NCBI RefSeq assembly: GCF_013213975.1 | Contig: NZ_JABSST010000025.1 | Span: 1 to 37,736, forward strand | Reading direction: 5' to 3' | Length of the DNA: 37,736 bases | Source: Winogradskyella sp. | GTDB lineage: Bacteria > Bacteroidota > Bacteroidia > Flavobacteriales > Flavobacteriaceae | Shown here: positions 16,371 through 24,256 of the stretch, one piece after another | Position numbering within the stretch: the first letter of the stretch is position 1 | How the letters are laid out: every line of letters begins with the position of its first letter | Translations under genes and position numbers: made by a program | Notes under the pieces: generated by a model | Seen by the model: the letters and a program-made list of their open reading frames with translations, nothing else | What the model was told of the DNA's origin: nothing | The model's database searches: none

Positions 16371-17138
16371 TTAACGTCTTGATTTGCGAGTAAAATTTTC
16401 CTTAGGGCTTACAATTTTTTTAGAATCACTGATCAACTGACTTAGTGTTTTAAACTCTTCTGAGGTCAATTCTCTATAGGCGCCAACAGGAACGTCGAGT
16501 TCGATATTCATGATTCGAATGCGCTTTAAAGTTTGTACCTCGTAATTAAGATATTCGCACATGCGACGAATTTGACGATTTAGACCTTGGGTTAGAATGA
16601 TGCTAAAAGTGTACTTGTTAATCTTCTTGACAATACATTTTTTAGTACGTTGTTTTAATTCTTCAATATAAATACCATCTGCCATACGTTGCACAAAAGT
16701 TTGCGAAATGGGTTTATCTACAGTGACGATGTACTCTTTTTCGTGATTATTACTTGCACGCAGAATTTTATTAACGATATCACCATCATCTGTTAGAAGA
16801 ATGAGTCCTTCACTTGGTTTATCAAGTCGACCAATTGGAAAGATGCGTTTAGGGTAATTAATAAAATCAATAATGTTATCCTTTTCAACGCGTGTATCTG
16901 TAGTACAAACAATACCAACGGGTTTATTAAGTGCTAGGTAAACAAAGTTTTGCTTACGCGCATCAATACGTTCACCATCAACTTTAACAACATCTCCAGA
17001 TGCAACTTTGGTGCCCATTTCAGGAATTACATCATTAATGGTTACGCGACCAGCGTCAATTAACCTGTCCGCTTCACGTCGTGAACAAAAGCCAGCTTCA
17101 CTAAGGTATTTATTAAGTCTTGTTAGGTTGTTAGACAT
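16371..17138 (-). CDS. rluF: 23S rRNA pseudouridine synthase, RluF type
   Basis: Pseudouridine synthase of the RsuA/RluB/E/F family, 255 residues; RluF modifies U2604 of 23S rRNA in E. coli. The ATG at 17138 (MSNNLTRLNKYL) is chosen over a TTG at 17153. An S4 RNA-binding domain occupies about 2-55 (LNKYLSEAGFCSRREADRLI). The catalytic Asp106 is in IFPIGRLDKPSEGLILL. HEKEYIVTVDKPI and LTQGLNRQIRRMCEYLNYEV, with RIRIMNIEL after it, are characteristic of RluF rather than RluB. It ends basic (SPKENFTRKSRR). The gene follows the alpha/beta hydrolase by 21 bases and is the last intact gene of a minus-strand run. Confidence 0.92.
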   Translation of the reverse strand: MSNNLTRLNKYLSEAGFCSRREADRLIDAGRVTINDVIPEMGTKVASGDVVKVDGERIDARKQNFVYLALNKPVGIVCTTDTRVEKDNIIDFINYPKRIFPIGRLDKPSEGLILLTDDGDIVNKILRASNNHEKEYIVTVDKPISQTFVQRMADGIYIEELKQRTKKCIVKKINKYTFSIILTQGLNRQIRRMCEYLNYEVQTLKRIRIMNIELDVPVGAYRELTSEEFKTLSQLISDSKKIVSPKENFTRKSRR

Positions 17139-17159
17139 GCTGTAAAAGTACAATAAAGA

Positions 17160-17987
17160 TTATCTATTTATAAACTCAAGAATTTTTGGAGTTATGGACC
17201 TATCCTTAAGGCCATGTCCAAATCCTGAAGTGCTGAGCAATTCAGAATTTTTATAGCGATTGGCAAATAACAAAGCATCTTCGTAAGGAATTATGTTGTC
17301 ATTTTTATCATGAATAATTAATCCCTTTGCCTTAAAGTTACTGGTAAAATTGGCTGCGGAATAATAATCGACCGACTGTCCGAAGCGTTCTAAAACAATT
17401 TTATCAAGGTCTTTCGAAATTCGTTTATTGAATCCCATCATGGACTTATAACGCGAAAACACACCTGTAAAATGAGCAGGTGCACCAAGTAATACAAGTT
17501 TATTTACTGACTCTAAACCAAAATTATGTATCGAAAATACTGTTGCCATACCACCAACAGAGTGCCCTATAATCGTATCAGGATGAAATTTTTTAGCAAC
17601 AACATTTATAAATTCTGCATATAAAACAGCATTAAATTCTTTACCGCCAGATCGTCCATGCGCAGGTGCATCAAGTGCAATAATATTATAATTGTTAGAC
17701 TTTAAATTTTTAAGAAGGTACTTCCATCTTGAAGCATTACTTTCCCATCCATGAGCTAAAAGGACTGTTTTACCTTTTCCCTGCCAACGATATGTGGCAA
17801 TATCTAAACCGTTAAATTGAAGCTCTTCATATAGGGCGTCATTTATTACTTTTCTTTGGTCTTCGGTATATCGTCCCTTTCGAGGAGAAGTAAAAAGGTT
17901 GAGTGCGCGCTTCGCGGCAAATTTAGAAGATACTAAACTTGTTGCATTTAATACTCCACCAATTGACTTAACAACAAAACTACTCAT
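17160..17987 (-). CDS. Alpha/beta hydrolase
   Basis: Hydrolase of 275 residues with the complete catalytic triad: Ser143 in the nucleophile elbow GHSVGG, Asp230 in HDKNDNIIPY, and His258 in GFGHGLKD. The oxyanion-hole region LLAHGWESNASRW and the ALDAPAHGRSGG turn are typical of the fold. No signal peptide is evident; the first 35 residues are a non-cleaved extension with a mildly hydrophobic start. The substrate is unknown. It begins one base after the cupin gene stop and is followed by rluF after 21 bases, so it is mid-operon. Confidence 0.9.
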   Translation of the reverse strand: MSSFVVKSIGGVLNATSLVSSKFAAKRALNLFTSPRKGRYTEDQRKVINDALYEELQFNGLDIATYRWQGKGKTVLLAHGWESNASRWKYLLKNLKSNNYNIIALDAPAHGRSGGKEFNAVLYAEFINVVAKKFHPDTIIGHSVGGMATVFSIHNFGLESVNKLVLLGAPAHFTGVFSRYKSMMGFNKRISKDLDKIVLERFGQSVDYYSAANFTSNFKAKGLIIHDKNDNIIPYEDALLFANRYKNSELLSTSGFGHGLKDRSITPKILEFINR

Positions 17988-17988
17988 G

Positions 17989-18363
17989 TCAATTCGATTC
18001 TCTGTTTACAGCCTCTATAGAAAATGCAGGTAAACAGATTGCAATATATTCACACGGCTCAGTAAATGGATTTGAATATTGAATTCTTGTTTGCTTATTA
18101 ATTTTTATAGATTGACCTGCCTCTAGAACAATGATTTTATCATCAATGATAAATTGCTTTTTTCCTTTGATTATGAAGGTGTACTCATCAAATTCTGGAG
18201 TTTGGAAAGGTTCACTCCAGCCTGGAGGTGCAGTCATATGAGCGATACTTAATTCTTCACTGCCATCACTTGCCAGTCCAAAATGCTCTTTAATGATCTT
18301 ACCATCATCTGCTGGTACTACAAATGGTGACACTTGAGCCGTGTATTTTTTTTTCTTTTTCAT
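17989..18363 (-). CDS. Small cupin-fold protein without the usual metal histidines
   Basis: Single-domain cupin of 124 residues. The motif-1 region reads PPGWSEPFQTPEFDEYTFII followed by KGK, and motif 2 AGQSIKINKQTRIQYSN. The histidines that bind metal in classical cupins (HxH and the motif-2 His) are absent; Glu and Asp occupy part of motif 1. Metal-dependent catalysis is therefore doubtful, and a binding or sugar/ligand-sensing role is more plausible. The function is unknown. It is cytoplasmic, with a lysine-rich start (MKKKKKYTAQ). The stop is separated from the hydrolase ATG by a single base, which indicates translational coupling. Confidence 0.82.
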   Translation of the reverse strand: MKKKKKYTAQVSPFVVPADDGKIIKEHFGLASDGSEELSIAHMTAPPGWSEPFQTPEFDEYTFIIKGKKQFIIDDKIIVLEAGQSIKINKQTRIQYSNPFTEPCEYIAICLPAFSIEAVNRESN

Positions 18364-18396
18364 AGGATTAAGAATATAAAGTTCGGTGCTTTATAA

Positions 18397-18954
18397 TTAC
18401 CAGTGCAAAATGAAAAATTTGATTTTTGCTTTTTCAGGGATTTGAATTGCATCAATAGTCGCATCCATATCAAAACGCAAGCCACCTGGTAATTCACTTT
18501 TATCTATGGTAAAAGAAGCATTGATTTCGTTCACAGAAACTAGCACAGAATTAATTAGGTTGTCAATCTTTGAAATCTTATACGCAGCTTTTAAATCTTT
18601 AAATGTACTCAGTGTTGAAATATTTTTTTCAGTTCTGTAGCGCTCGTCATAAATTCTAACACTAGAAATAACAGAAGTTGAATCTAGCGCTTCTTTTGGC
18701 GATAAATCTAATAATTTTTGACCTCCTTTTTCAAAGATTTCAATAGTGTTTACTGAGCCAGTAAATTCATCTCCAGCAATATAACGTACCACGGAATCGT
18801 TTATGAAAACGGCATCAAGGTCTTTAACTTGTGTGGAGTCCGTAAGTAATCCGATGTGATGTTTTTCTATTAAAAATGGATCAAGAGCTTTGTTTTTGTT
18901 ACAGCTTGTAATTAATAATGCACAAATAAAAAGAACGATTAAAACTTTCTTCAT
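18397..18954 (-). CDS. Hypothetical lipoprotein
   Basis: Protein of 185 residues with a lipoprotein signal peptide MKKVLIVLFICALLITSC (lipobox Cys18) and a periplasmic domain I do not recognise. The mature part opens LDPFLIEKHHIGLLTDSTQV and contains LDAVFINDSVVRYIAGDEF, a pattern seen in flavobacterial proteins that take a short linear form of a calcium-chelate or transport-linked beta domain, but no family can be named. It begins 20 bases after the DUF853 ATPase gene and precedes the cupin by 33 bases, so it is part of the same probable operon. Confidence 0.75.
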   Translation of the reverse strand: MKKVLIVLFICALLITSCNKNKALDPFLIEKHHIGLLTDSTQVKDLDAVFINDSVVRYIAGDEFTGSVNTIEIFEKGGQKLLDLSPKEALDSTSVISSVRIYDERYRTEKNISTLSTFKDLKAAYKISKIDNLINSVLVSVNEINASFTIDKSELPGGLRFDMDATIDAIQIPEKAKIKFFILHW

Positions 18955-18974
18955 AGTTAGGATTTAGGGTTAGA

Positions 18975-20513
18975 TTATTTAAGTATTTTGGTTAATATGC
19001 CCAGTACACTTCGGATAACTGTTGGGCTAGATAAGACTTTTACAATAGGATTTTGTCTATTACTGCGTCGTCTACTAGGACTTGTTTTTCTATTACGTTC
19101 AGCGTTCTTAAGTGCTTCCTTTTCAGCTTCTGCTTTTCGTTTTGCTTCTTCGGCTTCGGCCTGCTTTATTTTTTCGTTAAGCATTTCATAAGCACTTTCT
19201 CTATCAACTTCTTTGTTATATTTTTTAGCCAATTGAGACTGTGCTAGTAAACTAGCAAGTTCAGATTCTGTTAGAATATCCATGCGGCTCATTGGAGCGC
19301 GCATCATTGTCGCGGCCAAAGGAGTTGGTTTGCCTTTTTCATCTAATGCAGACACTAAAGCTTCCCCAATGCCAAGTGAGGTTAAAACCTCGGCTGTATC
19401 ATAATATTCAGTATCTGGATAGTTTTGAGCTGTCAATTTAATGGCTTTTCTATCCTTAGCTGTGAACGCCCTTAAGGCATGCTGAACTTTTAATCCTAGC
19501 TGACCCAAAACCGCTTCTGGTACATCGGTAGGGTTCTGCGTTACAAAGTATAATCCAACACCTTTACTACGGATAAGTTTCACAATACTTTCGATTTGAT
19601 TAAGTAATGCATCTGAAGCTTCATTAAAAATTAAATGAGCTTCATCAATAAACATAATCAGCTCGGGACGTCCGCTATCTCCTTGTTCAGGAAATGTAGA
19701 ATAAATTTCTGCTAAAAGGCTCAACATAAATGTTGAAAACAACTTAGGTTTATCTTGGATGTCTGTTAATCTAATAATGTTTATATATCCTCTACCATTT
19801 TCATCTATTCGAAGTAAATCTTGAGTGTCGAATGAGGTTTCACCAAAGAATAAATCACCGCCTTGTTGTTCAATTTCAATGAGTTTTCTAAGTATGGCAC
19901 CTGTTGATGCTGTGGATATGCGACCATAAGATTCTTCAAATTCTTTCTTCCCGTCACCAGTGGCATATTGAAGTATTTTTTTGAAATCCTTAAGGTCTAG
20001 AAGCGGTAGTTTATTGTCATCGCAATATTTAAAAATAACTGAAATAATTCCTGCTTGGGTTTCTGTAACACCAAGAATTCGTGAAATTAATACGGGGCCA
20101 AATTCACTAATTGTTGCTCTTAGTCTAACTCCATCTTGTTCTGAGAGCGTCAGTATTTCAACTGGGAATGATTTAGGGTTAAACTTAAGACCAATTTTTT
20201 CATGACGTTCATCAATTTTAGGATGTCCAGGACTCGCCTTAGCTAATCCACTCAAGTCACCCTTGATATCCATTAATAAAACAGGAACCCCTTTTTCTGA
20301 TAAATTTTCAGCTAGAACTTGCAGTGTTTTGGTTTTCCCTGTACCTGTGGCACCAGCAATTAAACCATGTCGATTCATGGTTTTCAAGGGAACGTTCACA
20401 AATGAATTTGTTTTTGTCTCGCCATCAAGCATTGCCGCACCTAAAGTGATGAAATCACCTTTAAATGTGTTACCGTCGGCAATGTCTTTTATGAATTTTT
20501 CAGAATTCGTCAT
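18975..20513 (-). CDS. HerA-like P-loop ATPase, DUF853 family
   Basis: Protein of 512 residues related to the HerA/FtsK superfamily and to E. coli YjgR. Walker A is GATGTGKT at 54-61, and Walker B with the DEAH-like motif is MFIDEAHLIF (D290-H293). A HerA-type sensor region is at QNPTDVPEAVLGQLG. The C-terminus is a lysine/glutamate/alanine-rich coiled coil (about 430-475) followed by a basic, hydrophobic tail (NPIVKVLSSPTVIRSVLGIL). DUF853 proteins are widespread but uncharacterised. No NurA nuclease gene is present, so an archaeal-style end-resection role is not supported. It is first gene of the minus-strand run down to rluF and is divergent from the RidA gene. Confidence 0.92.
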   Translation of the reverse strand: MTNSEKFIKDIADGNTFKGDFITLGAAMLDGETKTNSFVNVPLKTMNRHGLIAGATGTGKTKTLQVLAENLSEKGVPVLLMDIKGDLSGLAKASPGHPKIDERHEKIGLKFNPKSFPVEILTLSEQDGVRLRATISEFGPVLISRILGVTETQAGIISVIFKYCDDNKLPLLDLKDFKKILQYATGDGKKEFEESYGRISTASTGAILRKLIEIEQQGGDLFFGETSFDTQDLLRIDENGRGYINIIRLTDIQDKPKLFSTFMLSLLAEIYSTFPEQGDSGRPELIMFIDEAHLIFNEASDALLNQIESIVKLIRSKGVGLYFVTQNPTDVPEAVLGQLGLKVQHALRAFTAKDRKAIKLTAQNYPDTEYYDTAEVLTSLGIGEALVSALDEKGKPTPLAATMMRAPMSRMDILTESELASLLAQSQLAKKYNKEVDRESAYEMLNEKIKQAEAEEAKRKAEAEKEALKNAERNRKTSPSRRRSNRQNPIVKVLSSPTVIRSVLGILTKILK

Positions 20514-20570
20514 GAATCAAAAATTTGTATAAAAATACTGTAAATTTAGACAAGTATAAAACAAGATGAC

Positions 20571-21017
20571 ATGAAGACTTTCTATTCAATTTTTTTCGTT
20601 CTAATGTTTACGAATTTTTTGACCTGTGAAGGGAAAAAGTTCGAAATTATTTTTCATCAATCTCATGAGCCAAGCCGCGTTAATGTGCCGTTTAGTGATG
20701 CTGTTGAAACAGAAGAATTATTGTTTTTAACAGGCCAAATAGGGAAAAACCACAAAACAGGCGAATTAGTTTCAGGGGGAATTGAAGCAGAAACCAAACA
20801 AGTTATTGAAAATATAAAGGACGTTTTGGAATATCATAATTTGTCTTTGGATGAGGTTGTAAAATGTACAGTAATATTAAAGAATATAGATGATTTTAAA
20901 GCCTTTAATGCAGTGTATACTACTTACTTTACTAAGAAGCCTGCAAGAACAACATATGCTGCTTCTGGCTTAGCTGGTGGAGCTTCTATAGAAATTGATG
21001 TTATCGCTGCAAAATAG
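20571..21017 (+). CDS. RidA/YjgF-family protein with an export signal
   Basis: RidA-fold protein of 148 residues; RidA enzymes deaminate reactive enamine/imine intermediates. The core (about 36-148) is complete and keeps the active-site Arg126 (KPARTTYAASG) and Glu141 (ASIEIDVIA), equivalent to Arg105/Glu120 of the classical enzymes. Unlike the usual cytosolic 126-residue proteins, this one has an N-terminal hydrophobic segment MKTFYSIFFVLMFTNFLTC, so it should be exported; Cys19 could make it a lipoprotein, though Thr at -1 is unusual. A near-consensus -7 box TAAATTTA is at 20541-20548. The gene lies 35 bases before queE. Confidence 0.9.
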   Translation: MKTFYSIFFVLMFTNFLTCEGKKFEIIFHQSHEPSRVNVPFSDAVETEELLFLTGQIGKNHKTGELVSGGIEAETKQVIENIKDVLEYHNLSLDEVVKCTVILKNIDDFKAFNAVYTTYFTKKPARTTYAASGLAGGASIEIDVIAAK

Positions 21018-21038
21018 ATGTACTTTAAATGAATAGAC

Positions 21039-21046
21039 TATCTTTG
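21039..21046 (+). promoter_or_regulatory. -7 box TATCTTTG just before the queE start
   Basis: A perfect TAnnTTTG ends only 6 bases before the queE ATG (21053). If it is used, transcription would begin at or within a few bases of the start codon and give a leaderless mRNA. No clear -33 TTG is present. Confidence 0.4.
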
Positions 21047-21052
21047 TAGTCT

Positions 21053-21685
21053 ATGACTAGAAGAGAACGCCAACAACTAATAGATCAAGGGCATTTGCTA
21101 CCCTTAATGGAAGAGTTTTATACCATCCAAGGTGAAGGATACCACAAAGGAACCGCTGCTTATTTCGTTAGAATTGGTGGATGTGATGTTGGATGTCACT
21201 GGTGCGACGTAAAGGAAAGTTGGTTGCCTGAATTACATCCAGCAACTGAAACAACAAAAATTGTAGAAAATGCAATTAAGTATAGCGATATAATTGTTGT
21301 AACGGGTGGTGAGCCGTTAACTTGGGATATGGGGCCTTTAACTGAGCAACTAAAATCTAAAGGGGTACAAACCCATATTGAAACGTCTGGTGCTTATCCG
21401 CTCACAGGACAATGGGATTGGATTTGCCTATCACCTAAAAAAATTAAACGACCTCAGGGTGAAATCTACGATAAGGCACACGAATTAAAATGTATAGTAT
21501 ATAATAAAGATGACTTTAACTTTGCTGAAGAAGAGGCGGCTAAAGTCAATGATAATTGTATTTTGTATTTACAGCCGGAATGGAGTAAACGCGAAAAAAT
21601 GATGCCGCAGATTGTTGATTATGTTATGGCTAACCCTCATTGGAAAGTTTCGTTACAAACACATAAGTATTTGAATATACCTTAA
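21053..21685 (+). CDS. queE: 7-carboxy-7-deazaguanine synthase (radical SAM)
   Basis: Radical SAM enzyme of 210 residues that converts 6-carboxy-tetrahydropterin to 7-carboxy-7-deazaguanine in queuosine/preQ0 synthesis. The conserved EEFYTIQGEGYHKGTAAYF is followed by the 4Fe-4S cluster cysteines C44, C48 and C51 in GGCDVGCHWCDVKESW (Cx3Cx2C). The GGEPLTW motif and SPKKIKRP also match QueE. A 19-residue N-terminal extension before the core is common in flavobacterial homologues and supports the ATG at 21053. The other pathway genes (queC, queD) are not in the window; folE, which supplies the shared GTP-derived precursor, starts about 16 kb away. Confidence 0.95.
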   Translation: MTRRERQQLIDQGHLLPLMEEFYTIQGEGYHKGTAAYFVRIGGCDVGCHWCDVKESWLPELHPATETTKIVENAIKYSDIIVVTGGEPLTWDMGPLTEQLKSKGVQTHIETSGAYPLTGQWDWICLSPKKIKRPQGEIYDKAHELKCIVYNKDDFNFAEEEAAKVNDNCILYLQPEWSKREKMMPQIVDYVMANPHWKVSLQTHKYLNIP

Positions 21686-21686
21686 T

Positions 21687-21715
21687 AAAAAGCCTTGAGA
21701 ACTCAAGGCTTTTTT
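21687..21715. terminator. Bidirectional terminator between queE and the DUF2911 gene
   Basis: AAAAAGCCTTGAG (21687-21699), two-base loop, CTCAAGGCTTTTTT (21702-21715): a strong stem with T runs on both strands, placed between convergent genes. Confidence 0.92.
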
Positions 21716-21730
21716 ATTTTTTCAGTTGTT

Positions 21731-22261
21731 TTATTTGCTGATAGGAATCGAAAGCCTTAATGTTCCCCATCCTAAATCTAAACTATCTTTAGAAAAAGCC
21801 ATGGAAAATGCTTCGATAGAGTCTTTCCCTTCATTTGCCGGTACATTAAATCTCGCTATGTCATTATTCTCATTGTAAGCGTAAGATCCCCAAGCGTGCA
21901 GGTCACTATTTAAAATAATGGTCCATTCTTTCTCCCCTGGAATAGTAAATAAAGAATAAGTACCAGCTTTAATAGTCTCACCACCAAAATTTGTGTCGTT
22001 GTAAAAAGTTATTTCTACAGATTCATTTGCTCCTGTTCGCCAAACTTTTCCATTAGGAACTAAAGATTCAACAGTCCGCCCTTTTAGTTGAGGTCTACTG
22101 TAAATTACTCTTGCATCTGGTGCTGCATTTCTGGATGTTCTGAAATAGGTAACGTCTAATGGGCTTTTATCTAAGCCTCGAAATTTTTGTGCTTCTGCAT
22201 TAAAGGAGATTAACATCATAAATACAGAGGCAATGGTTGCAATTAGTTTAGTTGTCTTCAT
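21731..22261 (-). CDS. DUF2911-domain secreted protein
   Basis: Exported protein of 176 residues. The signal peptide is about 1-24 (LIATIASVFMMLISFNAEAQ). The DUF2911 domain fills the rest: SPLDVTYFRTSRNAAPDARV, YSRPQLKGRTVESLVPNGKV, WRTGANESVEITFYNDTNFG, AGTYSLFTIPGEKEWTIILN and HAWGSYAYNENNDIARFNVP are its recognised conserved blocks. The domain is abundant in Bacteroidota; function is unknown. It is a single gene convergent with queE. Confidence 0.92.
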   Translation of the reverse strand: MKTTKLIATIASVFMMLISFNAEAQKFRGLDKSPLDVTYFRTSRNAAPDARVIYSRPQLKGRTVESLVPNGKVWRTGANESVEITFYNDTNFGGETIKAGTYSLFTIPGEKEWTIILNSDLHAWGSYAYNENNDIARFNVPANEGKDSIEAFSMAFSKDSLDLGWGTLRLSIPISK

Positions 22262-22494
22262 AAAATGTGATTTTGTTTGCCGTAAAATTAAGGTTTGTTA
22301 TAAGCGAAAGGTCGTAAAGAAATATTAAAGTTTACAGATTAAAACTTAATACAGAAATATTAAGGTGTATACTTTCAATATTTATTAAAATAAAGTATTA
22401 AGATTAAAAAATTTAACTAATAAAGTATTTTATGTTTCATAAATGAAAGTTTCATATCATATTTGCTTCATAATTAATATTAAAACAAAAAGTT

Positions 22495-24156
22495 ATGTGC
22501 GGAATTGTATGTGCATTTGATATAAAGCAAAAATCAGAAACGTTAAGACCTCAAGTCTTAGAAATGGCTAAAAGTATCCGACATAGAGGACCGGATTGGA
22601 GCGGTATCTACAGTGATGATAAGGTTGTAATGGCTCACGAGCGATTAGCAATAGTAGATCCAGCTTCAGGGAAACAGCCTTTATTTAGTGAGGATAAAAA
22701 GTTAGTTTTAGCGGCAAATGGTGAGATATACAACCACAAAGCTTTGCGCGCACAATTTACAGATTATAAGTTTCAAACAGAAAGTGATTGTGAAGTCATT
22801 TTAGCACTTTATAAAGAGAAAGGAGTTGATTTTGTAGATGAGATGAATGGTATTTTTGGTTTTGCTATTTATGATGTTGATAAAGATGAATATTTTGTCG
22901 CAAGAGATCACATGGGTATTATTCCGTTATATATGGGATGGGATAAGCACGGTACATTTTACGTAGCTTCAGAATTAAAAGCACTTGAGGGTGTGTGCAC
23001 TAAGATTGAATTATTTCCTCCAGGACATTATATGAGTAGCAAGGATGGAGAGTTAGTGCAATGGTATAAACGTAATTGGGACGACTATGAAGCAGTTAAA
23101 GAAAATGAAACAAGTATTGCTGAGGTAAGACAAGCGCTTGAAGATGCTGTACATAGACAATTAATGAGTGATGTTCCTTATGGTGTTTTATTATCAGGTG
23201 GATTAGATTCTTCAGTAACATCGGCAATTGCTAAGAAGTATTCGCAACGTCGTATTGAGGCCAATGATAAAGAACAAGCATGGTGGCCACAATTACACAG
23301 TTTCTCTGTTGGTTTGGAGGGTTCTCCAGATTTGGTAGCAGCCAAAAAAGTTGCGGATCATATTGGTACAGTTCATCATGAAATACAGTTTACTATTCAA
23401 GAAGGATTAGATGCTATTAAAGATGTTATTTATCAGTTAGAAACTTATGATATTACCACTATTAGAGCGAGTACACCAATGTATTTAATGGCTCGTGTTA
23501 TTAAATCTATGGGTATAAAAATGGTGCTATCAGGAGAAGGCGCAGATGAATTATTTGGGGGCTATTTATACTTCCATAAGGCCCCTAATGCAAAGGAGTT
23601 TCATGAAGAAACTGTACGTAAGTTGCGTAAATTGCATATGTACGATTGTCTTAGAGCAAATAAGAGTCTAGCTGCTTGGGGCATTGAAGGTCGTGTACCA
23701 TTTTTAGATAAAGAGTTTATGGATGTCGCAATGCGGATCAATCCACAAGATAAAATGATTAACGATGAGCGAATGGAAAAATGGGTTGTACGTAAAGCGT
23801 TCGAAGATATGTTGCCAGAAAGTGTAGCGTGGAGACAAAAAGAACAGTTTAGTGATGGCGTAGGCTACAGTTGGATTGACACTTTAAAGGAATTGGTTGA
23901 AGAACAAATTAGTGACGCACAATTGGCAAATGCACATTTCCGTTTCCCAATTCAAACGCCACAGAATAAAGAAGAATATTACTATAGAACAATATTTGAG
24001 GGTCACTTCCCAAGTGATGCTGCGGCGCTGAGTGTGCCTCAAGAACCAAGTGTTGCTTGTAGCACAAAAATTGCCTTGGAGTGGGATGAAGCATTTAAAA
24101 ACATGAATGATCCATCAGGACGAGCTGTTGCTAAAGTACATGAAGATGCATATTAA
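22495..24156 (+). CDS. asnB: Asparagine synthase B (glutamine-hydrolysing)
   Basis: Cytoplasmic amidotransferase of 553 residues that makes asparagine from aspartate, glutamine and ATP. Removal of Met exposes the nucleophile Cys2 (MCGIVCAFD). The class II glutaminase domain covers about 2-200 (RHRGPDWSG, HERLAIVDPASGKQPLF, LAANGEIYNH), and the synthetase domain begins with the PP-loop LLSGGLDSS (S234-S240). Other motifs are SVGLEGSPDLVAAKKVADHI, VLSGEGADELFGGY, and EGRVPFLDKEFMDVAMRINP. Length is typical of AsnB. A weak promoter box CATATTTG lies at 22458-22465. Confidence 0.97.
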   Translation: MCGIVCAFDIKQKSETLRPQVLEMAKSIRHRGPDWSGIYSDDKVVMAHERLAIVDPASGKQPLFSEDKKLVLAANGEIYNHKALRAQFTDYKFQTESDCEVILALYKEKGVDFVDEMNGIFGFAIYDVDKDEYFVARDHMGIIPLYMGWDKHGTFYVASELKALEGVCTKIELFPPGHYMSSKDGELVQWYKRNWDDYEAVKENETSIAEVRQALEDAVHRQLMSDVPYGVLLSGGLDSSVTSAIAKKYSQRRIEANDKEQAWWPQLHSFSVGLEGSPDLVAAKKVADHIGTVHHEIQFTIQEGLDAIKDVIYQLETYDITTIRASTPMYLMARVIKSMGIKMVLSGEGADELFGGYLYFHKAPNAKEFHEETVRKLRKLHMYDCLRANKSLAAWGIEGRVPFLDKEFMDVAMRINPQDKMINDERMEKWVVRKAFEDMLPESVAWRQKEQFSDGVGYSWIDTLKELVEEQISDAQLANAHFRFPIQTPQNKEEYYYRTIFEGHFPSDAAALSVPQEPSVACSTKIALEWDEAFKNMNDPSGRAVAKVHEDAY

Positions 24157-24165
24157 TCTACTTCG

Positions 24166-24192
24166 AATTTTGAAGATGTAGCCTTCAAAATT
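24166..24192. repeat. Inverted repeat just after asnB
   Basis: AATTTTGAAG (24166-24175) and CTTCAAAATT (24183-24192) are a perfect 10-bp inverted repeat with a 7-base loop, 9 bases after the asnB stop. It lacks a T run and may be an mRNA 3'-end stabilising hairpin. Confidence 0.55.
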
Positions 24193-24226
24193 TATAAAAG
24201 CACGCAAGAATTTATATGCTTCAATT

Positions 24227-24256
24227 AAAGGGCGAGTTATGGTGCGTCCCTTTTTT
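24227..24256 (+). terminator. Probable asnB terminator
   Basis: AAAGGGCG (24227-24234) pairs with CGTCCCTTT-type bases (24245-24253, one unpaired base), followed by six T. It is the first T-tailed hairpin after asnB. Confidence 0.6.

Noticed and set aside
18988-19247. Overlapping plus-strand frames opposite the DUF853 gene
   Set aside because: They mirror the Lys/Glu/Ala-rich coiled coil of the ATPase on the other strand and give Ser/Phe-rich low-complexity products typical of antisense shadows.
18975-20513. HerA-like ATPase as part of a HerA-nuclease or HerA-Sir2 defence system
   Set aside because: The sequence fits the DUF853/YjgR family, and no NurA, Sir2, DUF4297 or other effector gene is adjacent.
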